64,000 nucleotides of DNA from Tetraselmis striata. Its lineage: Eukaryota > Chlorophyta > Chlorodendrophyceae > Chlorodendrales > Chlorodendraceae. Location: the NCBI GenBank assembly GCA_006384855.1, contig VCJN01002501.1, forward strand, positions 1 to 64,000. The letters run 5' to 3'. Shown piece after piece: positions 48,187-59,862 of the stretch (the stretch's first letter is position 1; every line of letters begins with the position of its first letter). A program made the translations under genes and the position numbers. The notes below the pieces were generated by a model, which ran no database searches, was not told the origin of the DNA, and saw nothing but the letters and a program-made list of their open reading frames with translations.

Positions 48187-51052
48187 TCTCCATGGGAGGG
48201 AGATTTGGATACACTAGGCCCGCATCCTGTGCCGAAGTCGAGGGTTTTGGCCAAAACCTGTCTAATCCGGCATGATGGGAAGCCCTGGGGTAGGGCTTCA
48301 AGGCACAACAACTCCGGCTGGATTCTGACCACATCCGGGGCCGGGGTGATTGACCGCCCAGGTGGGGGTGGGTCAGGGCCGTGGAAAAATATTTTGGATA
48401 CAGTTTCAGCAAACGCGGCCCAGCACCCGCGTCGGCCCACCACCGCGTGTACCATCATACCCCCCACACCCCCCCCCCTTCCACTGCCCAGCGCCTCAGC
48501 CACATAGATTAGGAACCGTTCGTTACATACGTCTAGAGCACAGGTGCGCAGCCTTGGGGTTTGACCCGCGCCGGGGTGTACTCGCGCTGCGGGAGGGGAG
48601 CAATGGTGGCGTCAGTGCAGGTGGGCAGCCGTGACCACCTGTACTCTAGACACAGCACCACTCAGTACCCCAGCTCGGGTCCACTTCAATTCGTCGGAGT
48701 CCCAAAAAGAGTCTTCTGTTTCAGCTGAGGGGTGCTGGGGGCTGGCCTCGTACGGGCTTGACCAGTCGGTTTGGTCCTCGGTGCCGGTCCAGTACCGTTA
48801 CAGGACGAGCTGACGGGCAGGCATCGGGGTTGCATCTAGCGATGGGGGTGTTTCTTCGTCGTCTCCCCAGCGCCCCCTGTCGCTGCCCTGATATTAGGAC
48901 AGAGCACCTTCTTGAATCGGCGACGGGGAGTAGTAGGGGCATGGTCTCGGTCCGAAGCTGTCGGGGCTGATTGCTGACGGGGCGGTAGGCGGGGTTTCCA
49001 CCTGAACGTGCCACTTTGACGCCATGGCTGCTGCTGCCTGCAGCTTTTGCAAGGCTTTCTTTGCAGCTGCAGTGTCTGCGCTGACCTGGCTTATGCGGTG
49101 TTGTCTGGTATGCTGCAGTTCCACCTGGCAAAAAAGTAAACCATTTTATTTCTCACTACAATGTTGTTCTCCATGTAGGCAACAACCCATATATAATTCC
49201 ATAAGCTTGAGGCTGTAGTATAAAAGGCGCTCCTTACCTCAGTGGTGTTCTGGGTATGCTCAGTTGCCAGCGCCATGGATGCTTGAAGGCCATCGAGGAC
49301 TACTTGCTGCTCGGTGATTGCATCAGTTGCGCGCGCCTCCTTCTGCGCGGCCTGGCGGAGCTTCTCATCCTCCTTCTCCAGCAAAGCCTTGTCCTTTGCA
49401 GGAGTTTTCGCAGCATCGACAGCGCGTCTGGCGGCTGCCTCTGCACGCTTCCTTTCAGCTTGGCGTGCAGCCTTGTCACCTTTTGCAGCAGCTGCCGCCC
49501 GTCGCTTCTCCATCTCAGCGCGTGCCTTCTCCTGCGCACGAGTGGCGGCCTTCTGAGCCATGCACCTGGCGTGGTGCTCCTTGCCTCGTGCTCGCTCTTG
49601 CGCCGTCTCCTTGGTCATAGCCCTCCACTTCCTCCACCTGCCCAGCAGTCTTATTTAGCCATTTCGTGTACAGAGCGCGCATGGCTCTTTCGCCGCAATG
49701 CATTTGGACGTCCTCGCCTATGATGCGACGGCGCTTAGGCATCTTGTAACGCTTGGAACACTTGTCCTTGTCTGGCGTAAGCGCCAGCAGCTCACAGATG
49801 GGCGGGTGCTCAGGTAAGTTCTGCACGATCAGCTCCTGCTGGCGAAGGCGCTCAGTCTCGCGTCGGTGTTGCATGATATGTTGATAGGTGCACTTCACTG
49901 CAGCTTTCTTCTCATCTGGCAGCGCGCTGACACACACAGCATGCGCTAGGAGCTGAAGAGCATCGCTAAGCATACCAATGACGTTGTCCAGAATCGATTC
50001 AGTCACAGTCTCCCGCTCAACGGCGCCCTCGGGTTGCGCGGCGGTGTTGACTGCTGTAATGGCGGCGCCCTCTTTCTGCTCTTTGATTGTCTGGTACACC
50101 TTTTTGCGTACGGCCTTAGGGTTGATGTCCCACCGGCGCGTGTCTCCGTTACGTTAGCCGGCCCTCTCGAAACTGCGGCGGTTGCGCTCTTTGGGCACTG
50201 CCTTCTCCCAGGGCGAGCAGGCGGGGATGACGAGCTTGTTGCCGTAAGAATTTGTTACAATATGTCGGAGCAACGGACTAAGAGTTCGTCTTTGTGTCGA
50301 TTCAAGAATGCTCGAAACTAATTCTTGCCAGCACTGCCACGGCGGAGCCAGCCTTCGATGATCTTCTGCTGTCGGTCGGTCTTGATGGCGAGCGAGCAAT
50401 ATTTTACGACCTCCAGCACCTTGCGTCGCAGGGCCTTCACAGTCCACGGCAACGCTGCCTTCCCACGACGAATGATAGCAGCAACCATCTGCGCCTCGTC
50501 CTCTTCGGTGAAGATAACAAGGTTGGAAAACGAGGTCATCGAACGACGGAGCCTTCCTAGCGGTTGCGACGTTGCGCTGGAGGCTGGTCTTCGGTACGCG
50601 GAAGCACTGCACGACAGCGCGGAACGAGTGCGTTCCGTTCACAACAACGCTCACTGCATGCACCATGTCGGCGCTCGTATACTTCTTGTACTCCCCACGA
50701 CCTCCCTCATCCGTTGCCTTGCTCTCTTGCTTGACCTTTCCGGGATTAGGGGGTCGCATAGTTGCGTGAGGCTGGGTTCGGTGGAGGTGGTGCGCGCTGG
50801 GGGACCTGTCGCTCCGGCTGTCGTCGCGACGGATTTCAAAAATCGGGTCCACCCCCCCGGCTTGGACACCCCACTGCGACGAAAGTGCGGCCCGTAGCAT
50901 ATGAGTGCATATGCTTGCCTGAAAGCCCTACTGAAATGCCTCAAAATGATCCGCCAACCTCCATGATTGGGTCAGTCAGCACAAAGTTATGGGTGAAAAA
51001 CTGCCCAAGTGTATCCAAAAAATGGTGTATCCAAATCTCCCTCCCATGGAGA
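48187..51052 (-). mobile_element. Pogo-like DNA transposon remnant with perfect 28-bp terminal inverted repeats
   Basis: The terminal inverted repeats at 48187-48214 and 51025-51052 (TCTCCATGGGAGGGAG..., 28/28 identical) are each flanked by TA, the target of pogo/Tc1-mariner elements. Coding remnants read on the minus strand. At 50900-50560 is a psq-type helix-turn-helix region (YTSADMVHAVSVVVNG, FRVPKTSLQRN). At 50539-50318 is a continuation in another frame (IIRRGKAALPWTVKALRRKV). A Glu/Lys/Arg-rich coiled-coil tail occupies 50099-49091. Frame changes and stops separate these parts, for example a stop directly before FRAFLNRHKDELLV near 50,310. I find no DDE catalytic core, so the copy needs transposase from elsewhere. 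Perfect ends suggest recent mobility. Confidence 0.75.
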
Positions 51053-51058
51053 TACTCG

Positions 51059-51731
51059 TGGCTTTACTACCGGGTAGCGCTACTGCTGTGCTGCCGTTTG
51101 CAGCTTGTACGAGTTCGTCGGCTACTGCAAGTAAGGATTAACGCATCCACCAGCAGCATCACGAAAAGATGACGTAAGACCAATAATTACGCGCCGGTTA
51201 CTAGAGGTTCGTGATGAACCCGGTTCACCCGGAGATTATTATTACATAATTATAAATATTACATGAGCTAGCTGCAAAAGGCGATCAGGAAATCACCCGA
51301 AAAGGCAATATGAAACGTCCACTACAGCAACACCAAGGGCGCATCATGGATATAAAACCTCAAATCATCCGCCACCCGCATGAAATTCATTTCCGCTGTA
51401 TTTATCACGTTGTCGGTAACAGTAATGATGCAGCTCCCGCCCGTTACGTTTGAACTCCCACGAACTAGCGAATACTCGCGAGCAGCAGCGCGGATATAGT
51501 CGCGCTTACCGCCGCGCTTTGTGATTTTTTTAAGTATCGATAAGGAATGTACTCGTGCCACTCGCGCCGTACCTTATAGCGAGAAACGGCCCTATCTTCA
51601 ACACATTTTTGGCTTCCTGCCACCACCTGCCCTGCCACAGGACCCAGGAAGCAGCTGCAATGGCACAAACCCCACCGATCCAAGCCCTAAAGTTGCCCTA
51701 GGTGTGGGCGGTCGGGCGACGTGGTCAATGG
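51059..51731. other. Spacer between repeats; no gene recognised
   Basis: Short frames on both strands without recognisable domains. AT-rich near 51,230-51,270. Confidence 0.5.
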
Positions 51732-51814
51732 ATCTTTCGCGGATGTGGCGAACGAACGTGATAGTTCACGTTATATCGTTCGGACATTAGGCGAGTGAAG
51801 TAAGCAGGTAAGTA
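51732..51814 (+). repeat. 83-bp perfect direct repeat, copy 1
   Basis: Identical over 83 bp to 52000-52082. It contains an imperfect hairpin (AACGTGA-TAG-TTCACGTT). Its end, GCAGGTAAGTA, can pair with TACCTGCC-like sequence just downstream (ACTTACCTGC at about 51824). Confidence 0.9.
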
Positions 51815-51999
51815 CAACGGCACTTACCTGCCAAGCCCCCGCACCGCTAACCCCGCACCCGGCATGGACACAGATATCCGAAACCCGGGGCGGAGATAGC
51901 AGTGAGGTTTATAACCATCACCGCCGCCGGGAATCGAACACTGAGCCAACCGCATACGAAGCGAACGACTTAACGGGGTACTCGTCTAACCACAAAGGC
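51815..51999 (-). mobile_element. tRNA-like (SINE-like) segment between the 83-bp repeats
   Basis: On the minus strand, starting at 51999, GCCTTTGTGGTTAGACGAGT resembles the 5' part and A box of a tRNA, and GTTCGATTCC near 51,938 is a good B box about 50 nt later. The acceptor and T stems do not pair, so it is not a functional tRNA gene. A tRNA-derived SINE is the best explanation; an old tRNA pseudogene is the alternative. Confidence 0.45.
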
Positions 52000-52082
52000 A
52001 TCTTTCGCGGATGTGGCGAACGAACGTGATAGTTCACGTTATATCGTTCGGACATTAGGCGAGTGAAGTAAGCAGGTAAGTA
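52000..52082 (+). repeat. 83-bp perfect direct repeat, copy 2
   Basis: Exact second copy, offset by 268 bp from the first. The perfect identity implies a recent duplication or an element with terminal direct repeats. Confidence 0.9.
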
Positions 52083-52421
52083 AAATGGATGGTGCTCGTG
52101 TAAGGGTTGCATGTATGCCTATTGGCTAGCCGTGTGGGTCAGGGCAGGGGTGCAGTAACCCGGGCGGCCCTATGTTTCAACACTTTCGACATCTCCGTCG
52201 AGCCCGCCCTCTTTGCTGTGCTCGCCGCTCTATCCGCCTTGTTACTGCGCGCCCTCCCCCCCCCCCCCTCCGGCTCTGAGTCCGCGAGTCCGTATGCTGG
52301 GCTGGGGGACGCTTGATGAGTGGGTGATGAAGGCGGACGAGGGCGGGATCTCGGGCGGGGGGGGGCTGAACCTTACAAATTCGTAGCACCTACTTGCTAC
52401 CAGTTCAGCCACTCGTCGTCC
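52083..52421. other. Spacer; short poly-C and G runs, no gene
   Basis: Holds a C run at about 52257-52268. Short frames only. It may contain the downstream end of the pogo-like transposase element, but no terminal inverted repeat was found. Confidence 0.5.
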
Positions 52422-53930
52422 TCATCTATGTAGGCAGGGGTTAAGCTCGTCCTCGCCATGTTCCCCATCCTTTTCCTCCTCCTCTATCTCGTCCTCGCCT
52501 TCCTCACTGTCGTTGCTATCAAAAACGCTCATTTCGTCACGCGCATCTTGGCGCTCGCGCGCACTTGAATCTTGCCCTGCGGCGATCTTAGCGTCCGCAA
52601 CCTTGACGTGGGCACCTAGCACACTTAGCTCAGCTTCAGCCACGGCTTCGGCTAACTCCGTCTTGCGGCACTTGGCGTTCGCCACCTCCTCCTGTGCCTT
52701 GTTTACTTGCTGCTCCTTCTTTTCTTCTGCCTTCGCTGTTGTCTCCAAGGCAGCGCCAGCCCTCTGCAAAGTTGCTGGCGTCACCTTCTTGAGTAGCTTA
52801 GGTTGGGGCTGGCCGCCTGCTGCAGCCTTCAAGGCTCCTTGGAGCGTTGCATGCGTGGGGTTGTTAGGGCTCTCTTCTGCGCTGAGCGTTGCAGTCAGCG
52901 CGCACTCCGCCGCAATAACCCTGGTGTGCCCGCTGGATAAAAATCCACACATAAATGTAAGATGATATTTGCAAGTTTCCCATGCCATCTTTTGAGCTGG
53001 TAGAAGTCGCAAAGTGCAAGCTAGCTTACTCACCTGAAGTTGTCGATGATCAGCAATATTTTGCCTGTGCGGCGTAGTTCCTCTGTGTAGGGCAGGAACA
53101 CCGTCTCTACCCAATAGTGGTAGAGGTCGCCGTCCATCCACGCATTCTTCTGTGTTGTAAGCTCGGCTCGGCGTCCCTCAGAATGGTGTTTGATAAGTCT
53201 AGCTTGTCCCACCAATCTGGCACGTTTTTTCCTTTCACAATAAAAAGAGGTGGAAGCTGTGTGCCATCAGCGACAATGACAGGTAGATTAGTGATGGAGA
53301 ACCGCGATGCGTTCTGGAACGTGTGTGTACGCTTGGCCCCCTTCCTGGTGATGACCCGCTCCACTCTCCCATCAGGTCTAAATGAGGTCTCATCTAGATT
53401 GAAGATTCGGCTAGGATCCAGCGGACCATGTTCTTTCTCAAATTCAGCGATGGCATTGTATAGTGTGAGCATATCCTTTCTGGTTACAAGCCATCGCTTG
53501 GGGTCAAAGCGGTCACCTACCCGCGCACGCAGCTCAGGGTGGCGGCGCATGAAACCGCGAAACCATTTTCTAGACATCTTCCCTCGTTTGATCCAGATCT
53601 TGGCGACAAGGTCTTTATCATAGCCACGGCTTTTAATGATGACCAGCGCGTGCTTCTTGACGGCTCGCTTGCTTAACGCCAGCCCACGGTCTGCCCAGAT
53701 CAGGACGCACTTTGCCAGCGACGATTCGTCCTCAGGGGTCATGGTTGTTGGGCGGGTTCCAGCAGCAACAACAGGAGTCTTGCCCTGTTTCATAGCATGT
53801 CTTTCCCTCTTGGCAGCAGCGATAAGCGTCGTTCTGTTCTCGCCACAGCTCTTTGCAGCTTTGGCCGGCTTTTCGACACAAGCAAGAACAAGTTTGACAG
53901 CATGCTCCTCTGCCTTGTTTACTTGCTGCC
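52422..53930 (-). mobile_element. Pogo/jerky-like DDE transposase gene, defective copy
   Basis: Minus strand. An in-frame psq-type helix-turn-helix (KPAKAAKSCGENRTTLIAAAKR) lies at about 53,910-53,810, upstream of the first usable ATG at 53791-53793. Next come a CENP-B-like DNA-binding region (KRAVKKHALVIIKSRGYDKD, WFRGFMRRHPELRAR) and the first catalytic Asp in RIFNLDETSF, followed by VITRKGAKRTH and GTQLPPLFIVKGKNVPDWWD. The second Asp block, KILLIIDNF, is in another frame from about 53,160, so there is one frameshift. An intron 53033-52933 then leads to SGHTRVIAAECA and an Ala/Glu-rich coiled coil with an acidic end (stop at 52422). The third catalytic block (LPxNxTxxLQPxD) is not seen. 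A TATATATA lies at about 53944. Probably inactive. Confidence 0.72.
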
Positions 53931-54090
53931 TTGTTTATGTCGCTATATATAGAGGTGACTCGCGACTACTAGTGCCCTATAGTGATGAGTTGCGACTACT
54001 CGTGGCGCTACTCGTCACGCTATTCTCTAGTACTCAGTGCAAGACATCGCTGCCGTGCACATGCCTCCAGCCTGAAATAAGGTACCGCGG

Positions 54091-54106
54091 CGCTTAACGT
54101 TAAGCG
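54091..54106. repeat. 16-bp perfect palindrome CGCTTAACGTTAAGCG
   Basis: Self-complementary over its whole length, with related GGTTAAGCGG and GGTTAAGC strings within 80 bp. It lies just outside the pogo-like gene, and could be part of an element end or a protein-binding site. Confidence 0.6.
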
Positions 54107-54199
54107 GGGGTTAAGCTTGCTACATAAAGGCGCTTACGCGAGTTTACTATGTGGTAAGCGCGGTTAAGCGGACCACGTTTCGACGAGTTACGGAATAAA

Positions 54200-55112
54200 T
54201 TACTTGCATCCGGTTTCGGCCGGGATATATGACCGCCATTGCTTGGCGGTCGTGCCACGGCGGCGGGCATGTTGCTCGCGGGTGGCGGCGGCGGCTACTC
54301 CCATATGGCGGCCTGGCGGCCCGCGACCCGCCGAACGCCTACCGCCCGCCATGGCCCCAGCACCGCCCCAACCCCGGGCCGGCACCCCAACCGCCGGCTT
54401 GGCGGGCTTGGCCCCCTTGGCCGGGGGCTCCGGGCTACTGCCCTCGTCGACGTTGTCGCCGAGGGAGGCTTGCGTGGCGGCCAGATTCTTGACCGCGTTG
54501 GTGTTGTGCTGCTTGATGATGTCGCCCGCCATCTTCTGATGATGCCGCTTCAGACCGCCCACAAAACCGTGGAGGTCTGGCGACGCAGCGGTGCCCGCCA
54601 GCGGCAGCGCCACGACTTTGTTCACCGCGGCCGGATATGCCGTAGCCGACGAGCCCTAATAATCACTCGATACGATCGTGGTACCGCCAAACGTAAGGAT
54701 TGGGCGGGGGTCTGACACGGCAATTGCGAAAGTCGGTATGCGTGTTGCCTGCTTGTCGCGGCGGTGGCTTTGTAATCGAACACGTCGTGCGGAAGACAAA
54801 CGCGGCTCACATGCGGCTTCCGAGTGCGCCGTCACGACCTCGCAGACCTCCTCCTCGCCCTTGAACACCACGTTAAACGGGGGCACATGCCGGCTTTGTA
54901 GTACTTCCCGAGCTCGCTATGCTGCCATGCCTTTGCAAGGTCGCGGACCTTCGCAAGTCGGTCCTCGCTCGGCAATGGTCCCTTCTTCCTGGCTTGGGCG
55001 TCCTTGCCCACATCTTGGCACACCGGTTCGCGTAGGCACTCGTTCTTGAAGACCGTGGGTGGGTCTCAAATCCGAGATGTGTAGCTGGCAACGCTTTTTG
55101 GCTACGTGACAC
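54200..55112 (-). pseudogene. Unrecognised minus-strand coding remnants
   Basis: Minus-strand frames with protein-like composition at 55023-54832 (EDRLAKVRDLAKAWQHSELG), 54886-54656 (PPFNVVFKGEEEVCEVVTAH) and 54625-54200 (LHGFVGGLKRHHQKMAGDI). The first two appear to be one sequence interrupted by a frame change. No known domain. Likely debris of a mobile element or an uncharacterised gene. Confidence 0.3.
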
Positions 55113-57066
55113 GCGCTACGTGCGTATAATTAGCACGTGACCGCTCGCGCTACTCCCTCATTAGCCAGCCGTCAGCCCCATCCCTGCCCGAGACACACAG
55201 GACGAGGCACCTGAAGGCCACCATATGCCTACGTTAGCGCGTTGCTACCGCGGTATGCATGCGCGTGATGGTGCCGGCCGGTGTGTCCGATTGGCATCGG
55301 TGGGGCGGGATGGGTTGGCGAGACGGGTGATCACGTGGGCTCTGAGTTTTGATCAAATGACGTTGTCTTTGATTGTATCAACCGGATACTAATCATTTCT
55401 CGTATTCGTTTCGGTAGTTGCATCTCAGGAGTAGTGTGACCCCGCTACACACAACTTTAACCCCGGGAGGATTTCATTTAGCGAGTACCCCGGGAACCGG
55501 TGCGGGAAGCAATGCGCCAAGCGAGGTAGTTTCTCTTCCCTTGCTTCATGTACATCACGAGGTGCACCGTCAGCACAACCCACGCTCCCTAACGCTTTTC
55601 CAGTCGGATCACGAGTCAGCCCGCAAGATTCCGCATGCTGCTTATTCGGTGCACCATCAGCACAACCCACAAGGATGGTCGCAATATGGGGTTGGGAGTA
55701 AGGGGGAGGGCGTGTACTCTCGGAACGCGGCAATGACTGTCTCCTTGGCGTGGCAGTGGTTTGCGGCTGTGTAGCCGGCATGGAAATTAACGGTTATTAG
55801 TAGCGTAGCTGATCCGCTCAGTGTACGGGGGCGCAGCGATAGGAAACCTCGGCGTCTTCCTTCACATGGTATGGGATCCCCGTCTGAGTGTCCGCACGCC
55901 GCCTTAGCTGCTGCCTCCATCCGCGAGCAGCAAGCCGGCCGCCGTGGCGGTCCCGGCCGAAACCTCATGTAAATGATTTCCTCCGCCCGCCCACTGCCGC
56001 GCGCCTCGCCACCCAGTGCCGCGCGCCCGCTCACTAGCACTGCTGCCGCGCGCGCGCTATCGCGGATTCGGCCAAAGCGCAGCGAGATTCTCGGGCTTCT
56101 AGGCGCCGAGATGCAAAAATAGTTCACCGCGGATATAGCGTCGTGATGATGAGTGATGTGCGCCCGATGGAGTTTATTACGAGTATATCACAGAATGACT
56201 ACAGACGAGTGTCATAATAATGGTAAGATTACATACAAGTGCGGGTATTACAGTATAATCACGAAGTCGTGCGGGAGCCTGGTGAATGACTCCCATCATG
56301 CAATATGGGTGTTTGGTATACCGGCAGACGTGATTTTGTTCTATACTGGCCGAGTCACGAAATTTGGTAGTGAGACCAGCTCATGGGTTGTTCCACCCCC
56401 TTGTGAGAGTAGATTGCGGATAGATGAGGCATAGTTGGGCCACGAGCCAAAGTGTAACAAGGTACATATAAGACATAGTTATTGCCCATATAGCCAGTAA
56501 AGTAGCGAGTAGCAGCACGCAGAAGTGCGTTGGAGGTTTAGCATGGTGTAACATTCTAACAAGCCTTACCCCTATGACTGTCCTAAATGTGTCACTCCCC
56601 ATGTAGTCCCACGTACCCAGCATACCGCCAGCATGGGCGGTTCTAAACCGCCGTCGATCCAGATGGTGGAGACTTGCTCACGACCGCCGCTGATCAAAAC
56701 CGCAAGGGGCTAGGTTTTTGGAGGTGGGCGCTGCTGGCGGGTGCGCATGGCCGCGGCAGCCGGGCCCTGGGCGGAATTGCTGAGCAACATAGCTTTGATC
56801 GATTACATTTACTAGCTATACAGGAATTCAGCTTGTAATGCATGGTCATTGTGTTATCCAGCGAAGCGTCGATTTTTCGGCGGTGAGTTGTATTGCCGTA
56901 CGGGTACCCGTATAGTGCAGCGGATCGGGCCTATAGGTGCATGACTAAAGCGCTTATCTACTGGTATGTAATACTAAGTACTATAATCCATCCACCCACC
57001 TGCCCACCCGCCCACCCACCCACGGTCCTTAATTACACAGCCGTCCGATTACGATCTCACGGCTGG
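55113..57066. other. Gene-poor region; no gene recognised
   Basis: Holds a nearly identical pair of about 26 bp (GGTGCACCGTCAGCACAACC at 55561 and GGTGCACCATCAGCACAACC at 55650) and a (CCAC)n stretch at about 56991-57022. Open frames on both strands are unsupported. Confidence 0.5.
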
Positions 57067-57072
57067 GAGGTA

Positions 57073-57385
57073 CTGGTACTGGTACTCGCTACTCGCTGCT
57101 GGTAATGGAAAAAAAAACTCTGGTAGCGACTATACTTCAAATAAAGCGCTGGCAATGCGAACGCTCGCTCCTGGTAATCCTTACTCGTACTCGCAACTCG
57201 CTGCTAGTATCCAATACTGCTGGTACTGGTGTGAATTACAAAACGGGCAGTTCCCTAGAACCGGTCGTACTGGTATTGGTACTCGCTACTCGCTGCTGGT
57301 ATTAATATGGAAAAAAAACTGGTACTTCAAACGCGCTGGCAATGCAAATGCTCGCTGCTGGTACTTCAAAGCGCTGGCAATGCAA
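57073..57385 (+). repeat. Degenerate tandem repeat rich in CTGGTACT and GCTGGCAATGC
   Basis: A 24-bp string beginning GGTACTCGCTACTCGCTGCT occurs exactly at 57081-57104 and 57278-57301. Around each are similar elements: a run of seven to nine A, ACTTCAAA and GCGCTGGCAATGC. It is a two-copy unit of about 197 bp with shorter internal repeats. Confidence 0.8.
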
Positions 57386-59578
57386 TTCATGGAACTGTAG
57401 GCCAGTGGTATAGAACCCGTTCTTTTAAAAGTTTCTGAAAAATCGACGCATCGCTGATTCAACTGTCAAGTTACTTCATATGTGCACCACACATACTTCC
57501 CCACATCATCATGCATATGAGGACATGCCAAACTAGGATAAGGTTGGTCTGTCACTATGTCCGGATCAGCATAGCGTAGAAGCATCACGGTTTCTCCTCG
57601 ACGTGCTCAAGCGCGACAGAGAAGGCGTCATGCCCCCTGCAAATATTTTGTCGAAGGGGCGCCTTGCTCTACCACACACAAGTGCCAAGAGGGGACCCTA
57701 TCACTATGCGCTCAACTGTGTGCAGTCGACATGGCATACAACGAGGGTGAGGTCCGCTTGTTTTGACTTGTTTTTGATTTTGTTTTCGCTTACTTTGCTT
57801 GTTTTTGGGAGGTCCTTGTTTGCTTGTGGAAACAGGGGGGGGTTCTAAAACAAAAAAATAAATCGGACCTGCCCAATGGAATATTTTACACGGCGCACCC
57901 GTACAGTGTTTAGATTCGGCGATATAGTAATCATACGGGGTCTGCCGTACCCGTACGTTTTGTTGTCCCATACCGTTGCCGTCGCGGCGCGATAAAGGTG
58001 CGTCACCATGTGCTGCGTCGCGCACATCGCACCTGCCCACCGGCTGTCAACTGCCATCACCGCCCATCGGAGCGCGGTGCCCATTCCACCAAGATTAGCG
58101 GCTACAACCAATGTATCCCAAGTAAGCGAGCCCATGGCCAAGTTTCCGGGCGTGCCGTCGCGGGTTAGTCCCGTAGAGCCCTGCTCGGGCGCCCTGCTCG
58201 GTTACCTGCTCAGCTCGGATTTTTCGCAGTTTGCAATAAGTCCCATTCAGCCCGACCTCTGCAATTGGGTAGTAGGGGCATGGGGCACCCTCCATAGAGC
58301 CCTAGACTTCTAGCACAAGGTCACTACGGGCAGGTAAGACAAGTGTCGATGGCTCCTTTGCGGTTGTGTGTCGCGTGTTGCTGCCTGGGCAGCAAGAGTG
58401 CATGCCACGCACAGGGGACCCAGATGGCCCGCCTCGCGGCCGTCGTGCCAGCCGCGTCGCGCACAACTAGAGCGCCCACCACGTCGGAAGGGGTCTGCCG
58501 TCGCATGCTCGCATTGCCGCGTGGGGCGCTGTCACCATCTCAATGGGCGGCCCATAGAACGCGAACCTAAGTCACTATAGGCACCTCTCAGACGCCTATA
58601 GGGCTTTAGTTCAGACCGGCGTTGTTGGTCTTGCCCGTACTCAAGGGGGTGAATGCCAGTGGCATGAAGGCCGCTCACCACAGGTCACCGCCACGCCGTG
58701 CAGTACTTTATGTATTACTTGTCGCGGCTGTCAAGCGTTCCTACAGTATTTTACGTCGGTACCGCGTCGAATGGTGACAACCGAGCACCACCATTAGCGC
58801 GCGTGCACGATGCAGCGAGCAGCACGCGTGCGACCGTCCGACAAGCATGCAAGCTACCGCCGTGGTTACCTTTGGCCCTCGTTCCTCAAGCCGATCTCCG
58901 TCTCTTACACCGTCTCCGTCCCGTACACAGGCTCTTGCCTATGCCTGCCATAGGCAAACACAGGCACACACATGCAAGACAAGGGGGAGGAAGGACCGCC
59001 ATGATAAGGCGGAGGCCCTCTATAAGCACGCGATCGCAGCCATGGCAAGGCGCCCGCACGTCACGCTAGGTAGGTGGTAATCGCACGCGCGCCGTGCGCG
59101 CACCGCGCGCAGGACGCACTACGCACGGCCCTTGTAGTCTAGTTGTACTCATAAAGTCATGTACTGCTACTCGGCTGCGGCTATACAATGAGTCTTGCGC
59201 CTTGTACTAGCAGCAGTACAGTACTTCGTCTTCTGCAGGTAGTCTACCTTAGGGGTCCATGTTGGAGGTCATGATTAGAGGTACTATCTGAGTTCCCTTA
59301 GAGGTCCCTAGGTGTGCTTGGGCGGGTCACTAATCTCGGGTATGTCTCCTTGCGCCTCGCTTAGGGCTATGGCCAGGGTATGGAGCCCTAACCAATTAGG
59401 TGCCCTGCCTGTGGTCTCAACCGGGTCTGGGACCCTAGCTGTAACTCCTACCCGACCCGGAAGGGCTTGGATGTCCCGTTCTTCATGCGCACGCGGATAT
59501 GACATATGCTGCGCCAGCTGCCGTCACTGTGAGATTCAGATGTGACATACGGGTGACGAAGCACTACTACTAGCGACT
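57386..59578. other. Gene-poor region; no gene recognised
   Basis: Moderately GC-rich with many short frames on both strands (for example 57845-58141 minus and 58847-59080 plus). None carries a domain I recognise or a convincing start and splice context. Confidence 0.5.
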
Positions 59579-59590
59579 ATTATTTATCCG

Positions 59591-59850
59591 CTCCTTGCTG
59601 CGAGACCTCAACTTCGAAGCTCCTTTCCTGTCGGCGCCTTCACATTACAGTCGGCCTAGTGCCGCTATTGGAGTGGCCCGGGATTGTGTGCTGGGGAGAG
59701 CGTCCCTACTGTGTGGAGCGGCGGCTGGCTGGTGGCGATGCCTGGTCGGAGGCTACCATGGCGGTTCCTGCCTCTGTTGGCCCGTAGCTGGATTTCCTTC
59801 TGGATTTCTGTGTGGATTTCTTGAATGTTGCGTCTAGCTCATGTAACGGA
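59591..59850 (+). mobile_element. 5'-truncated LINE end with 12-bp target-site duplication
   Basis: ATTATTTATCCG at 59579-59590 and 59851-59862 brackets 260 bp. The insert ends TCTAGCTCATGTAACGGA. Its CTAGCTCATGTAA core is identical to the 3' end of the LINE at 27765-28502, so both probably belong to one family. A short frame ending EATMAVPASVGP and a stop at about 59786 may be the last codons of its protein. Confidence 0.7.
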
Positions 59851-59862
59851 ATTATTTATCCG

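Noticed and set aside
51926-51999. A functional tRNA gene
   Set aside because: A- and B-box-like strings are present, but the acceptor and T stems do not pair, so it was kept only as tRNA-derived.
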